Shown piece by piece: positions 1 to 11,121 of a stretch of 64,000 nt of DNA (positions are counted from its first letter, which is position 1; each line of letters opens with the position of its first letter). The translations under genes and the position numbers were made by a program. The stretch comes from Thuidium tamariscinum. Taxonomy: Eukaryota > Streptophyta > Bryopsida > Hypnales > Thuidiaceae. The DNA lies in contig OX344752.2 in the NCBI GenBank assembly GCA_947034885.2, positions 29,742,386 through 29,806,385 on the forward strand, given 5' to 3'. The notes beneath the pieces are model-generated. The model was not told the DNA's origin. It made no database searches and was given only the letters and a program-made list of their open reading frames with translations.

Positions 1-1448
1 CCTTCGGAAATATCCGGTAGAGACAGATCGGAGAGTCTGACCGGAATTTCCGTCAGTCTCCGGCTACAGTCTTCCATCCGTTCGGCCGCCTCCCGAACCT
101 TCACCAAAGTCGTCTCCACCTTTTCGGAGAAGTCGGACAGAATCCGGACTATCCGGCTTCCGGATAGTTTCTTCTCCTTGTGCACCTCTTCGTCAAACAG
201 TTGAGCCCGGATGACAGCCGATCCGGGTTCCCCGAATGTTGCCTTCACGTGCTCCGCCAATTTGACGGTCTCCGCCGCCATCTCCTTGGTAGCGGCCTCG
301 TTGTCCCTGAGAACAAGGAGCTCCGCCTTCAAACCGTCAACTTCCTCCTGAAGTTTCCGGTTTTCCTCCTCCATCTTGGCGAGATCCGCAGGCGAGGCGA
401 TGCAATTCCCTACCACGGTCGGGAGAGTATGATCCGGTTTGCCATTGACCATCCCCGCGATGTTCTCCAAGACGATCCGCTTGACCTCCCAATCCGCTCG
501 GATGTTGCACAGGATTTCCGTCAGTTGCACGAACGGATCACTGGGATCCGTTTCCTCTGCTGCTGGTTCGGCCTGAACCGGTTCGGATGGTCCTGCTCTG
601 CCTTCCGTTCCCGGATTGTGTCGAACCGGAGGAGATCCCCTCGTGTTCGGCGGTGTGGTCTTCTGCCGCTTCACGAGCGGAACCTCCGATTCCTCTCCCT
701 TATCCGAGTCCTCCCGCTCTGTCTCGGACTCGGAGCTCTCCTCATCATCCGTTGACGTCTCCCCGTACGTCAAGACTATCTTCTGGGTGTGCCACGTCTT
801 CTCTTCCGTATCCGAAAGGAGCTGTAGATGGTGGTAGAGGTGGAAGAGGTAGGGGGAGATCAGAGTTGCCCTACTCCCTCCGAGGTTCTTCAGTAACCGG
901 GTGATCAGGTCCTGTATGATCCAGCCCCAATCCACTTTCCGGTCTCCGATCAGCGCACCGAAAATGGTGTTGGCCAGGCCGATCGTGATCCGGGTTGGTT
1001 TCTCCGGATGAAGGACCGGAAGCAGAAACTTCAACAGGCGCCTATGCCTGTCTTCGTTGCAGTCCATGATCCGGTATCCGTCCTTCGGGTGAGGGGTGCC
1101 ATTGAACTTGTTTTGGAGGAAGTCTACCTTCCTCCCGGCCGGTCCGTGCCCCTGGTGTTTGAACCCGTATACGGCCCTCCAGTGCGCCTCCGTCCATTTG
1201 TGCGGCATTCCCCGCGCCGTGTTGTCGAACTGATTCGACACCTTGCCCTTCAGCTCCTTCACCATCCGCTCCTCCTTGAAACCCCAGGGTATCTCTGCTA
1301 ACCCTAGACACCCCATTGCGGTTAAGTTCGCCATCAAGTTGCTTTTCTCCGGCTCTGTGGAAGGGATGAGCGGAACTACTTTCTTCAGCTTTATCCCTGA
1401 GGGTGGGGGTGTAGTGGACTCGGTTCTCTTCCGGCGTAGCTGCGGCAT
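1..1448 (-). CDS. Transposon-type protein, copy A (partial, runs off left edge)
   Basis: The minus strand is open from an ATG at 1448 down to base 1 (about 482 codons, no stop), so the 3' end lies outside the window. The first 200 residues hold a domain with WTEAHWRAVYGF, PHPKDGY, HPEKPTRITIG, ANTIFGAL, KVDWGWII and SPYLFHLYHH. The order and spacing resemble the putative plant transposon protein domain (Transposase_32 type); this is my pattern match, not a search result. An acidic Ser/Glu linker follows, then a long heptad-like coiled coil rich in Glu, Lys and Leu. It is a diverged paralogue of the frame at 2004-3881, with the same layout. It is the only long transposon-type frame in the window without an internal stop. 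The function is unknown. Confidence 0.75.
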   Translation of the reverse strand, partial: MPQLRRKRTESTTPPPSGIKLKKVVPLIPSTEPEKSNLMANLTAMGCLGLAEIPWGFKEERMVKELKGKVSNQFDNTARGMPHKWTEAHWRAVYGFKHQGHGPAGRKVDFLQNKFNGTPHPKDGYRIMDCNEDRHRRLLKFLLPVLHPEKPTRITIGLANTIFGALIGDRKVDWGWIIQDLITRLLKNLGGSRATLISPYLFHLYHHLQLLSDTEEKTWHTQKIVLTYGETSTDDEESSESETEREDSDKGEESEVPLVKRQKTTPPNTRGSPPVRHNPGTEGRAGPSEPVQAEPAAEETDPSDPFVQLTEILCNIRADWEVKRIVLENIAGMVNGKPDHTLPTVVGNCIASPADLAKMEEENRKLQEEVDGLKAELLVLRDNEAATKEMAAETVKLAEHVKATFGEPGSAVIRAQLFDEEVHKEKKLSGSRIVRILSDFSEKVETTLVKVREAAERMEDCSRRLTEIPVRLSDLSLPDISE

Positions 1449-1789
1449 AGCAACTATCCGGAAAACTACCTCACTCCTCTCCTAGCCGCACGTCCCGTTC
1501 CTCACACACACTCACAATCACAAGTAATCTGCCCGTAATAACCACCTGCACATACACACACACTCCTCTCCACACACCAGCGCCTCAGCGCACAGTCTGA
1601 AACCCGCGCCGCTGACAACTGCCCGCTCTGACAAAACACCCGCTGCTAATACTGACAGCCGCGTCACAGAAAATTGCGCCACCAAACACGCGCGGAAAAC
1701 CAACTCACAGAAAAGGCGGAAAACGCTGAGGGTTGAAAAACACACAACGAAGCGCCTGAGAGCAAATGGGCCAACTGAAAATGTCAGGC

Positions 1790-1797
1790 CTTATATA
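1790..1797 (-). promoter_or_regulatory. TATA box of copy A
   Basis: TATATAAG on the minus strand, 342 bp upstream of the copy A ATG. The surrounding gene-free stretch 1449-2003 holds a CA-rich leader (about 1500-1565) and, from 1800 to 1980, a dense scatter of ATCCG and TCCGG motifs shared with the coding regions and with 4130-4345. Confidence 0.5.
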
Positions 1798-2003
1798 CTT
1801 TCCAGAAATGGATCCGGTCTTCCGTTCCTGATCATCCGTTCCCGTTCCCATCCGATCGGTCCAAGTCCGGAAATCATCCGTTCCGTTCTGGGACTTAATC
1901 CGGATAGAATCCGTTCTGTAGGGTCCGGAATTTTTCCGTTCCGGTATTCCGTCGTAATAAACCGGAATTATTCTGCCACCGGTCTCTACAACATTATCTG
2001 GTA

Positions 2004-3881
2004 CTACTTCTGGATCTTACCCGTTCCCTGAACAAATCCGGTTGCTAAATTTTCCACTTTCCGCTCCATACTGACTTTAAATGGAAAGATCAAAAATATG
2101 TCTTGCCACACCGAGTCATCCAAGATGACTGTCTTGCTGCGCGGATCCTTGCCCGGAACCCTGTCTGGTTCGTTCATGTGGGCGAACTTCTCCGGATTTT
2201 CCTTAGCCGGATTCACTAGGGCCTTCATCCGGATCTTGAGGTCGAGCCGTGGTGATGCCCTCTTCTCTTGCGGATCCGTAGGTGTGTTGGACGGTCCGGC
2301 CGCATTCGGATCCGATCCGAGCTCGCCGAGGTTCTTCACGACCGGCGAGTTTCCAAGTAGCTTCCGATCCGTCGACATCCGTCCTTGCGCTCTGGGGCTG
2401 AAGTCCGTAAACACCTGCTGGTTGAGCAAGCTCGACAGTCCTTCCCCCAACTCCGGATTGAGAGCCCCAATTAAGGCCCTCATCTCCTTCAGTACCCCTT
2501 CCATCTTGGCCTGGTAATCCACCAAGATGGTGATGACTTTCGATCCGGTGACGTGCCCTTCCGTCACCAGCCGGGCGGAAAACAGTTTCGTCCTGATCAC
2601 TGTATCCGCCGGCTGGGCCACCAACTCCTGCAGGTTCCGAACTAAGGAGGTGGCCTTCACGATCTTCCCGTTGGCGACACTGAGATCACTCTCCAGGTAC
2701 GTCACCGTGCTCTGGAGCCCATTCCGCTCCTCTTCCGCCTTCCATCGTCCCTCTTCAGCTATCCGGGCCAGATCTTCCGCCTGTCGGGTTCGATCCATCT
2801 GGTTCCGGGCCTCGTCCTCCCACTTCCGGATCTCTTCGTCCTTCTTCCGCAACACGTCTTGAATCGGAAGACAGTCGAGGATTTCTAGAATGTCTTCGAT
2901 CTTCACCGCGCCCAGCTTCGTGACGATCTGCTCGAGTATCGCCTCATACTGGTTGTTATCCGCGTGTGCCATCATGGCGTGACGGATGATGGTGTCGAAG
3001 TGGTTCCGCTTCTTTTTCCCCAAGGTCGATCCGGGTGGATCCGGGTCTGGGTGTCCCCTCTTATCCGGCGTTGTGGACTTCTTCCATTTCGGTTGGCTGG
3101 CCGGCTTCTACTCTTCCGGGTCCTCGTCCATCTGCTCGTCCTCTGGGTCCTCCGGCTCCTTCTCCAACTCATTCGTCAAGCCGTACTTGAGGATCTGAAT
3201 TCCTGTCTCATAGCGGAGGAGTTCCGGGCCACTCAACACATCATTGTGGTGGTACAGGTGGAAGAGATAGCCGCTGATAGTGCTGGTCTTCTCCCGTCCC
3301 ACATGCTCGGCTAGCCGGTTAACTACCCACTGGAGGACTATACCCTAGTTGACTATCCGCTTCTCAAAACACCCGAAGATGGTGTTTGCTATCGTCACGA
3401 TGACACGGGTAGGCTTTTCTGGATAGAGGATGGGAATCAAGAATTCCAACATCCGTCTATGCTGGTCGTTCATGCAATCCGGAACTGAGTATCCGTCCTT
3501 AGGGTGGGGCGGATTCCGGAATTTGTTAACACTAAACTTGTCCGTCCAGGGAGCTAGACCTAATCTGGTTTTATCAAAACCGTATACATTCGCCCAGATA
3601 TCCGGCGTCCAAACACTCGGTCTACCCCTCACTATGAGTTCGTACTGATTCGGAACTCTCGAGAGGATTTCCTGTACCATCTCGTCACTCTTCACACTCC
3701 AAGGGCGTTGGATCAACCCATGACACCCTAGGAAGACTAGATCATCCTCTAACTCCTTCCGATGCTGCGGATCGGAAGGGATGACTGGCGAAATTGCCTT
3801 GGCCGTCACTACCGCCCGCTTCGGATTGGAGGAACTCGCCATCTCTCCGCCCGAGTCGGAACTTGTCGGTGCGGTCGGCAC
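2004..3881 (-). pseudogene. Transposon-type protein, copy B, two in-frame stops
   Basis: Three open stretches (3881-3345, 3344-3108, 3107-2004) lie in one frame of 626 codons, separated only by TAG codons at 3345-3347 and 3108-3110. The N-terminal part carries WTPDIWANVYGF, PHPKDGY, YPEKPTRVIVTIANTIFG and GYLFHLYHH, matching copy A block by block. The C-terminal half (from about residue 290) is a coiled coil with a run of Arg/Glu/Ala heptads, then a basic Pro-rich tail. At the first stop, copy A has Trp (VDWGW against VN-stop-G), so TGG became TAG. I infer decay of a formerly intact gene. A protein starting at an internal Met after the second stop (3023) is possible but not supported by anything else. 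Confidence 0.75.
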
Positions 3882-4017
3882 CGACCCTGAACTAAACCCG
3901 GAACCGATCTCTACTGCTCACCACTCTTTCTCTCTCTATACGCGCTCCAAAACCTGCACACAAGCCGTACCTCGATTTGCCAAATCGAAAAGGAAAAAAT
4001 GAAGTGGAGAGGAGGGG

Positions 4018-4025
4018 TTTATATA
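4018..4025 (-). promoter_or_regulatory. TATA box of copy B
   Basis: TATATAAA on the minus strand, 137 bp upstream of the ATG at 3881. Copy A has the matching element, which supports the start chosen for both copies. Confidence 0.5.
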
Positions 4026-4129
4026 CCAGTCGGTACCCTATGTTCCTAGTTCCCCTCGGAACGGCACGACGTTCCCCGGCCGTTACGCTAGTTTCCGTAG
4101 GTTGGCGGCGTAGACCCGTAGGTGCCGTC

Positions 4130-4345
4130 CATCCGGATCTGCCTCGGATCCGTCTTTAGGTATACCGGATCCGTCTTCGACAATATCGGATCTGTCTTTC
4201 CAAGTTCCGTCTTCCGGAAAGTTCCGTTCCGGATACTAAGGAATCCGGATCCGGAAACTTATGCCCATAGACCGGAAATTCACCTTGGTCAATCCGGTTC
4301 AGACGGATCCCAAGGGAAGAAGACCCTAATTGTATTCTTTTCACC
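4130..4345. repeat. CGGATCCG motif cluster
   Basis: Upstream of copy B, CGGATCCGTCTT-like words recur (about 4146, 4166, 4186 with one change) with further ATCCGG and TTCCGG words, including the perfect palindrome TCCGGATCCGGA near 4241-4252. Similar words fill 1800-1980 upstream of copy A. They may be binding sites of the element's own protein; this is inference. The rest of 3882-4691 holds no gene I can support. Confidence 0.5.
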
Positions 4346-4906
4346 ATATCTAATCCTAAAATTTTGAAAAATTGAGCTTACTCTATACTATCTTCCTATT
4401 TTACTTACATGATATTTTCGGACTGCGACACGCCACAGCAAGCTTGTCCAGGTTCGTCCAACTGCAGCCACTGGTGGCGAAAGTCACCCAGGAAATCATG
4501 GGATACCATGAATACACGGACTTCCAGAGTTGCTTCTTGAAGATGAAGCGCTAGACTCGCCACGCGCCATGAGCATCTTAGCGCTCCGAGCCTCCCTTCT
4601 CGAACTGATTTGGTACCACAAATCTTCACGTACGTTCCACTTCCGCTCACATTCTAGTCAGTTTCTGAAATCGCATTTTCCGCTGCTGCAAATGGCAAGG
4701 ACAACCAGGAGCAAGGCGCGAGTTGGAGACAAGCTGGACGAGAAGGGGGCGCACAATGAGGTATTCTGGCCTCACACTGTGTTGCATTCTTAGGATCTGG
4801 TGAGCAGCACGAAGTCAAGAGACTCCGGTCCTGCGGTTTAAGGGTGAACACTGATTTCGTAAGATTGCCCGTAGTTCACTTCAAGCTTGCTCACGCTTTG
4901 GCCTTT

Positions 4907-5760
4907 CATGAGTGATTGTCTGACTTCAACTGAGATGAGGAGATCTGAGTGAGAAAGAATGTCACGTACAAGTACTTAGACACCCGAGATTTGAGACTGG
5001 CGTGCCACTAGCGCCACTCTAGTCGCGCTAGTCGCGCCACTCGCCATGGACTCACGCCCTGGCCTCACGCGCCACACGCGCCACTAGACTCTCGCGCCAC
5101 TCGCACCCTGGACTGTCGCGCCACTCGCACCCTGGACTGTCGCGCCACTCGCGCCCTGGACTTTGTCACGGGCGCCATGGTCTCGCGCGCTGGACTTTCA
5201 TGAGTGATTGTCTGACTTTAGCTGAGATGAGGAGATCTAAGTGAGATAGAATGTTATGTACTAGTACTTAGACACCCGAGATTTGAGATTGATGCGCCAC
5301 TCGCGCCACTCCAGTCGCGCTAGTCATGCACCGTGCCACTCGTGCCCTGGACTTTGTCACGAGAGCCATGGACTCGTGCCCTAGCCTCACGCGCCACTTG
5401 CACCCTGGACTCTCGCGCCTCCGTCTCACCTTGGAACTCAGCGCGCCTCCGTGACTCACAGTGGAACTCCGCGCGTGCTTCACCTTGGAACTCCGCGCGT
5501 CCCACCCTGGAACTCTTGCGTGTCTCACCTTGGAACTCCGCGTGTGTTTCACCCTGGAACTCCGCGCGTTTAAGGCGCAGTATTGCACCACAGGCGCGTG
5601 AAACAGAGCCAACATATGGGGTGCCTCATTGTGGCATGTCACACGCTGCGCCAAGCCACACGCGCGCGCCTCCGTGTCACCCTGGAACTCAACGCGCTCT
5701 GGAACTCACGCGCTCTGGAACTCACGCGCCTCCGTGTCAACCCTGGTACTTAGTATTTTT
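4907..5760. repeat. GC-rich tandem duplication in intron 1
   Basis: A block starting CATGAGTGATTGTCTGACTT at 4907 recurs at 5199 (offset 292 bp, several substitutions). Each copy ends in short degenerate repeats: about 24 bp around CGCGCCACTCGCACCCTGGA at 5080-5165, and about 25 bp around CACCTTGGAACTCCGCGCG at 5425-5570. Most units carry CGCG, unlike the AT-rich remainder of the intron. Confidence 0.7.
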
Positions 5761-5919
5761 GGCTGATTCTTTGAATCGGAGAAGCTCACACAGCTCTTGC
5801 TGGTAGTATGACGCACTCTCGAAATGTACGTCGGTTTCGTTTTATATTTTTGAAAGGTGTCGTGGTACGCTTGAAGCCTTTATGGAATCTGACAAGTATT
5901 GTATCTAATTTTCGGGAAG

Positions 5920-6132
5920 AAAAAAAAAGGGTGCACCGTGGGTACCACGACGCACCCTTATTTGTTTTCAGTTTCTCAAGTTTTGGCATTACGGGAATGT
6001 GGCAAGTGGGCGAATTTTGTCTTTGGATAAAAAAAGTGGGGTGCGCCGTGGGTACCACGACGCACCCTGGAAAACCAAGTCGGATCCGACTTAGTTTTGC
6101 AGGGTGCGTCGTGGTACCCACGGCGCGCCCCA
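5920..6132. repeat. Hairpin 1 (96-bp palindrome plus a direct copy of one arm)
   Basis: Bases 6037-6084 pair with 6085-6132: 48-bp arms with three mismatches, centred on GGATCC at 6082-6087. The inner part is AAAACCAAGTCGGA followed by its near-complement. The outer arm (CCGTGGGTACCACGACGCAC) also occurs as a direct copy at about 5930-5956. Long enough to give a hairpin RNA if transcribed with intron 1. Confidence 0.85.
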
Positions 6133-6547
6133 TATTATTTTCAGTTTGCTAAATTCTGTTGTCACAGACCTGTTCCTTCTGATTCCTTTCTCGAGTCACA
6201 TTGAACTTCCAGTGGATTGGATTTACAACTTTAGCTCTTGTTTACTCGGATCCTGGGCCGATTTCATCATTCAAGACAGACTGAGTTGAACAGATTCATT
6301 GAATCATTGATTCCCGTGAATGCCCTTTTGGCTTCAGTTTTCAACTGAAGCTCTTGGATTGTCATTTCAAGCTCTCAGTATTGGCTTCTGTAGTTTTCAG
6401 TTTTTGCCTTTCAATCTCTTAGAAATAGATGAATTCTTGATGTTTTCGTTTTTCAGCTCTGAGAGGATAGAATTTCATAGTATGGATATGCAGTCTCTTG
6501 CTTATGCTTGGATTTTGACCAAAATAGTGCATATTTTTAAAAAAAAG

Positions 6548-6639
6548 GTGAGAAATTTGGGTACTACAAGGTGATTCGGAAAACCAAGTCGGATCCGACT
6601 TGGTTTTCCGAGTCACCTCGTAGTACCCATACTTCTCAC
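6548..6639. repeat. Hairpin 2 (92-bp palindrome, same core)
   Basis: Arms of 46 bp centred on GGATCC at 6591-6596. The inner 14 bases of the left arm (AAAACCAAGTCGGA) are identical to hairpin 1, and here the core is a perfect palindrome. The outer arms (GTACTACAAGGTGA against TCACCTCGTAGTAC) are unrelated to those of hairpin 1, so core and flanks have different histories. Confidence 0.85.
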
Positions 6640-9600
6640 ATTTTTATGATGTTTGATTGGGTTTGATTATGTTTAATCTTTGTTTAATTATATTTTATTT
6701 AATTATTTCTGGTACTTATAGAATTCTTTTTTGTTTCAGCCTGTTGCTCAAGATACAAGTGATGCAAGGGACAGTGAAGCATTGAAGAATCAGGTATTCT
6801 AAGCATGATCCTTCATTCTCTTAAGTTGTGTCTTAATTTCTTATTTTTCTTTATATGTAGGCCCTTGTATCAAGAATTTAATAGTCAAATAGATCCGCTT
6901 TCAATTTAAGTAGACCTTGAGCCATTTGATTTAGGCCTTGTTTCAACTACTTATAATCGTGAGCTTGCAAACGAATGCTAATTTTAATGCTTTTGTGTCC
7001 AGGGTGGCCAGGGACAGGGCAAGCGCCAGAAGGTTTTATCTTCAGAGGAAGGGAGTCCTGTGAAGCAGACTATCCTTGATAAGGACGTTGGAGGACCATC
7101 CAAGCCCCAGATGTGGCCTCAGCCAGGGGTGTCCATTTCACTTGACCAAAGTGATGCAAACCAAAATTTGGTGAGTTTTGATGACGTCATGGATGCTGCG
7201 GAGTATGCCGTTGACGCATTTCAATCAAGTGTGCTTAGTGGGACTAGGGGCAATGGCCCGTGGTTCTCATCTTTCAGTGAGGAGGAGGAGTATCCCTTTA
7301 ATTATGAGCCCTCCAACTCCAGCAGTGTAGAGTTTTTTGATTTGTACACAGGGGAGAGTGAGGTGTCAAATATGGACCTATTTCAGTCAGATGAAATCAT
7401 CATCCTCAACTCTGATGAGGATGAGGATGAGGATGAGGATGTTCAAATCATAGACTAGGTTGAGTTTTGTTCTCAAAAAAACATATACCATACCAGGCTC
7501 TATCTATATTTTTAATCTACTTTATTTTTGTAGATACAATTGACCATCCAATTGCAAGTAATATATTCCACTTGAAGTAATATATTTTTGTTGTAATCCC
7601 ATCACTTTCAATACAATCCATATTGTTTTTATGTACTGTGAACATTCCATTTATTAAACTTAAACTTTGTTCTGCTAGATGGACATCTCCCCTGCCAAAA
7701 CCATGGAAGTAGAAACTATTTTTGAAACGCCATCCTCTCAAAACCAAAGACAGCCAAAGATTGAACAAGGAGAAGGAGAAGGAGAGGAAGGAGAGGAGGA
7801 CATGGAGATTGTCATTCAAGACCGTGAGGAGGAGAAAGTGATGTCAGAAGAAGAACTCCGGTACATTCAAAAAGGTAATGTTGTGAAGCTTTTGGGGCAA
7901 CTTCAGATAAAGCCCGAGGAGGTATTTCGAATGCACATACCATTGTGCAGGCTTGTGGCAATGCCAATGGTCAGACCCGCATTGGCATCTGATATCCTGC
8001 AGCTAGAGCAAGAGTTTGCAGGTGGAGGGTACCGAGATGGTGCCACGGTATTCTATGTGTCAGCTACAAACGAAGATGGGAACACTGAAGAGTTCACCCA
8101 ACAGGAGATGGATAGTTGGGACCCCATTTGGAAGGAGAAGAATGAAGTCTTCAAACAGAAGTTTGAGTCCAAGCCATAGCTTCAGTTCTTGAAGAACTTG
8201 AAGATCTTCATTTGCGATGGGAACCACAGACGAATTGCGTGGATGAACTACATCTCTAAGCACTCGGAGGAGCACTGCAGTGTCGATTCTATCATGTTAG
8301 ACACGAAAGGTCGGAATGAACTTGTCATGCATGACGTAAATAAGTAAGTTCTTTCTTTCTTATTGTTTTTATTTTTCAAAAAAAATTCAATTTGAATGTT
8401 GTACTTTCTTGGAGGTAGTTTAGATCTTTGGCTTATGTTGCATTGAATGGTTTTTAGGTCTATAGAAGACTCCCACGTAAAGACGAACTTGGTACACACC
8501 TTGTACTAAATTCAGAAGTACGGGATGCTACCCATAGCAAAGTTTACAGCTTTACTTAGGCCTGCAGAGAGGAAGAGGTGCCTTGAGCACAAGGTCACTA
8601 AAAAGTGGTACTCAATTCAACCCGAGGTCTTCACATCTTTCATCTTTCGGGTAAGGTCTTTCAACTTGTTTTTGATAAATATATTTTTATTTTTAAAAAT
8701 CATCAATGTCCATATTGACTTCACATCTATCTGGGTTTCTTGTGCAGCAAGAAATTTCACAAGCTGCAGATGCAGTTGTAAGAAGGTACATGGAGGCCAC
8801 ACAAGAGACTGGAAGTATACCACTCCAAGCAGCAGAAGCAATGAGGTTGGGAGCAAGGAAACGAACAAAGGCAGCCATGGTCAAGATGTTCAAATTGCTA
8901 GCGGTAGCCAACCCAGCAAACGGAGTGGACTTCCTTAAAGAGGTACAATTCAGTAATTAGTCTCCATCTTCACTTAAATTCTTCAAAAGTCAGTTCAAAT
9001 CCGTATTGAAAAACTAACTGAAATCTTCTTGTAGGTGGAAAAGCATTGGGGCAACTACGAGGTGCCTGAAATGACTTTGGAGAAGCTCCAGTTGGTCGCC
9101 ACCTGCAAGATGACTGCAAAGCACAAGACAAAGATACTTCAATGGTGGAACTCTTCTACTCTTTCACGCGAATCAAGGAAGTTGCCACCAAAACCTGTCT
9201 CCGAACTCTTACTTCCTCAATTTCTGGTGAAGTGCACTTGGTACGCTGGGGTAAGTGTTTAATATCTTTTCAAGATTTCTTTTGATATTAGGGGAATTCT
9301 AGACCCTCTGTGATGCCTTTAAAAAGGAATCAGTTGGGGTCCTTCATTGAATTTGAAGGAGTAGTTAGCAAAGACACACTCTACCTTTTTCTTGTAATTT
9401 TCATGTATTTTGACACTGCAATTTTTCTGAAGGTAAATGATTTTTATTAGATAACTAGACTTTAGGTACTACTTGTCATTTGAATTATAGTACCATAATC
9501 GGTTTTTCTTGCTAGCGACAAACAATAAACAATTAAGTAGTAATGGTTTATGAGTTTCTGAACTTATTAGTGAGAATTTATTTTCTTAAATATTATAGGT

Positions 9601-11099
9601 ACTCTTTATTCTAGAAGTTTGCACAATCTTATTCCTTTCATTCAATAATAAAACACTTGGTAGTTGTTTTCATTTAAATATTTGGTAATACAACTGAACT
9701 TCTTGACTATATCCCATTTTTCAGATAGAAGATGCTGCAGTGGAGTTCTTCGACAAAATTGTAAAGGAAGACAACCTTTCCATCGACTACAACGTAAAAC
9801 CAGAACTAGAGCGGCTACCAGAGTACATTGAAGGATGGAGGCAAAAGATTTGGGAACATGGCTTCATGAATTACTTCAAAGGCTCAAAGTACTTCAAGAG
9901 GGGCCAAACTTTTTCATCTCACGAAGGCTCTAACGCTGTGGTGCGTAGAGTCCTTTATCAGTATGTCATTTTTTTTACTACTTGGAATTTTGTGGCATCA
10001 TTGTATACTTTGTAATTATAGAAATTCTATAGCATCTTCTACTTCATTATAAATCTTGAATTCGTATTGTCTTGGCTACTTTTCCACCCTTCAAAAGACT
10101 GTAATTTACAACTTCCATGATATATTTTGCTCTTACTCTTTTATTTTGAGATTGAATAGTGTTCCATATAACTCATTATGATTGAATTACAGGTACTTCA
10201 AGTTAGAGCTTGAAGCAAAGGGGGCCATTGCAAAACTAGACCTCCCTCAATTCCTTCCACGCTTCCTCGACCGCAACTCGAGTTCATGCATGTTCAGCCC
10301 ACATCAATTGCGCACCTACACTACTACTCATCTCTCTGGCGCGGGTTGGTACTTGGACTGCACACTGGAGTTCACCCATAATTCGGAGGTTCAGCTCAGG
10401 GCATCATTGGAGGGCAAGGGGGTAGTAGATTTGGAGGATGTTGACGAGTTCATCGGCATGGATGATGATGCCAGGAAGAGGGCCATCAACAAGAGGGATG
10501 CACTAGACCGAAAGAAAGAAGTGAAGAATCAACTCATCGTGGAGGCCAAGGAGAAAAAGAAGGCGGAGAAATCAGCAAAGAAGGCGGAGAAAGAGGCCGA
10601 GAAGGCGGAGAAAGAAGCAGAGAAGGAGAAGGAAGAGAAGACTAAGGCCAAGGGCAAGAAGAAAGTGGAAGAGAAAGGGCAAGTCTTAGCTTCCTCCACT
10701 GTGGATCAAACACAAGGCGGAGTACCAAGGAAAGTCACCATCTCACAACTCACTGAAGATGTCATTTCACGAGTCACTCAAGCCATGGTCCTCTCCGACG
10801 ATGATGTGCCAGAGACTGAGGATTTAATCCTTAATATTTGCATTGAGGACATCGCCATGGATATGGAGGACAAAAGACAGGGTGTCTACGATGAGGTCTT
10901 GAAGTACTTGGTTAAGGTGATCTATTCGAAAATCTTCACTAAAATTTATTTTACTTGTTGTCAATGATATGAATGCTATGTACCAAAGTTGCTATAATGA
11001 AACATTGAAGACAAATTTCTATGTGGTCCACAATTACATTTTGTATTTTAGAATTGTTGTATTTGAAAAAATTAGTAAGACAACAAGGCAGAATTTACA

Positions 11100-11121
11100 A
11101 TTCCGTCGGATCTGACGGAAT
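11100..11121. repeat. 22-bp palindrome in intron 9
   Basis: ATTCCGTCGGA followed by TCTGACGGAAT is an inverted repeat with one mismatched pair. It shares the GTCGGATC centre with the two intron 1 hairpins. A degenerate relative (AATTCCGTTAGATCCGACA) lies at 12962-12980, just after the gene end. Confidence 0.65.

Noticed and set aside
180..1301. Plus-strand frames opposite copy A (180-755, 587-904, 1008-1301)
   Set aside because: They are shadows of the minus-strand frame 1448-1, which has a domain-level paralogue at 2004-3881; the plus-strand products have no such match.
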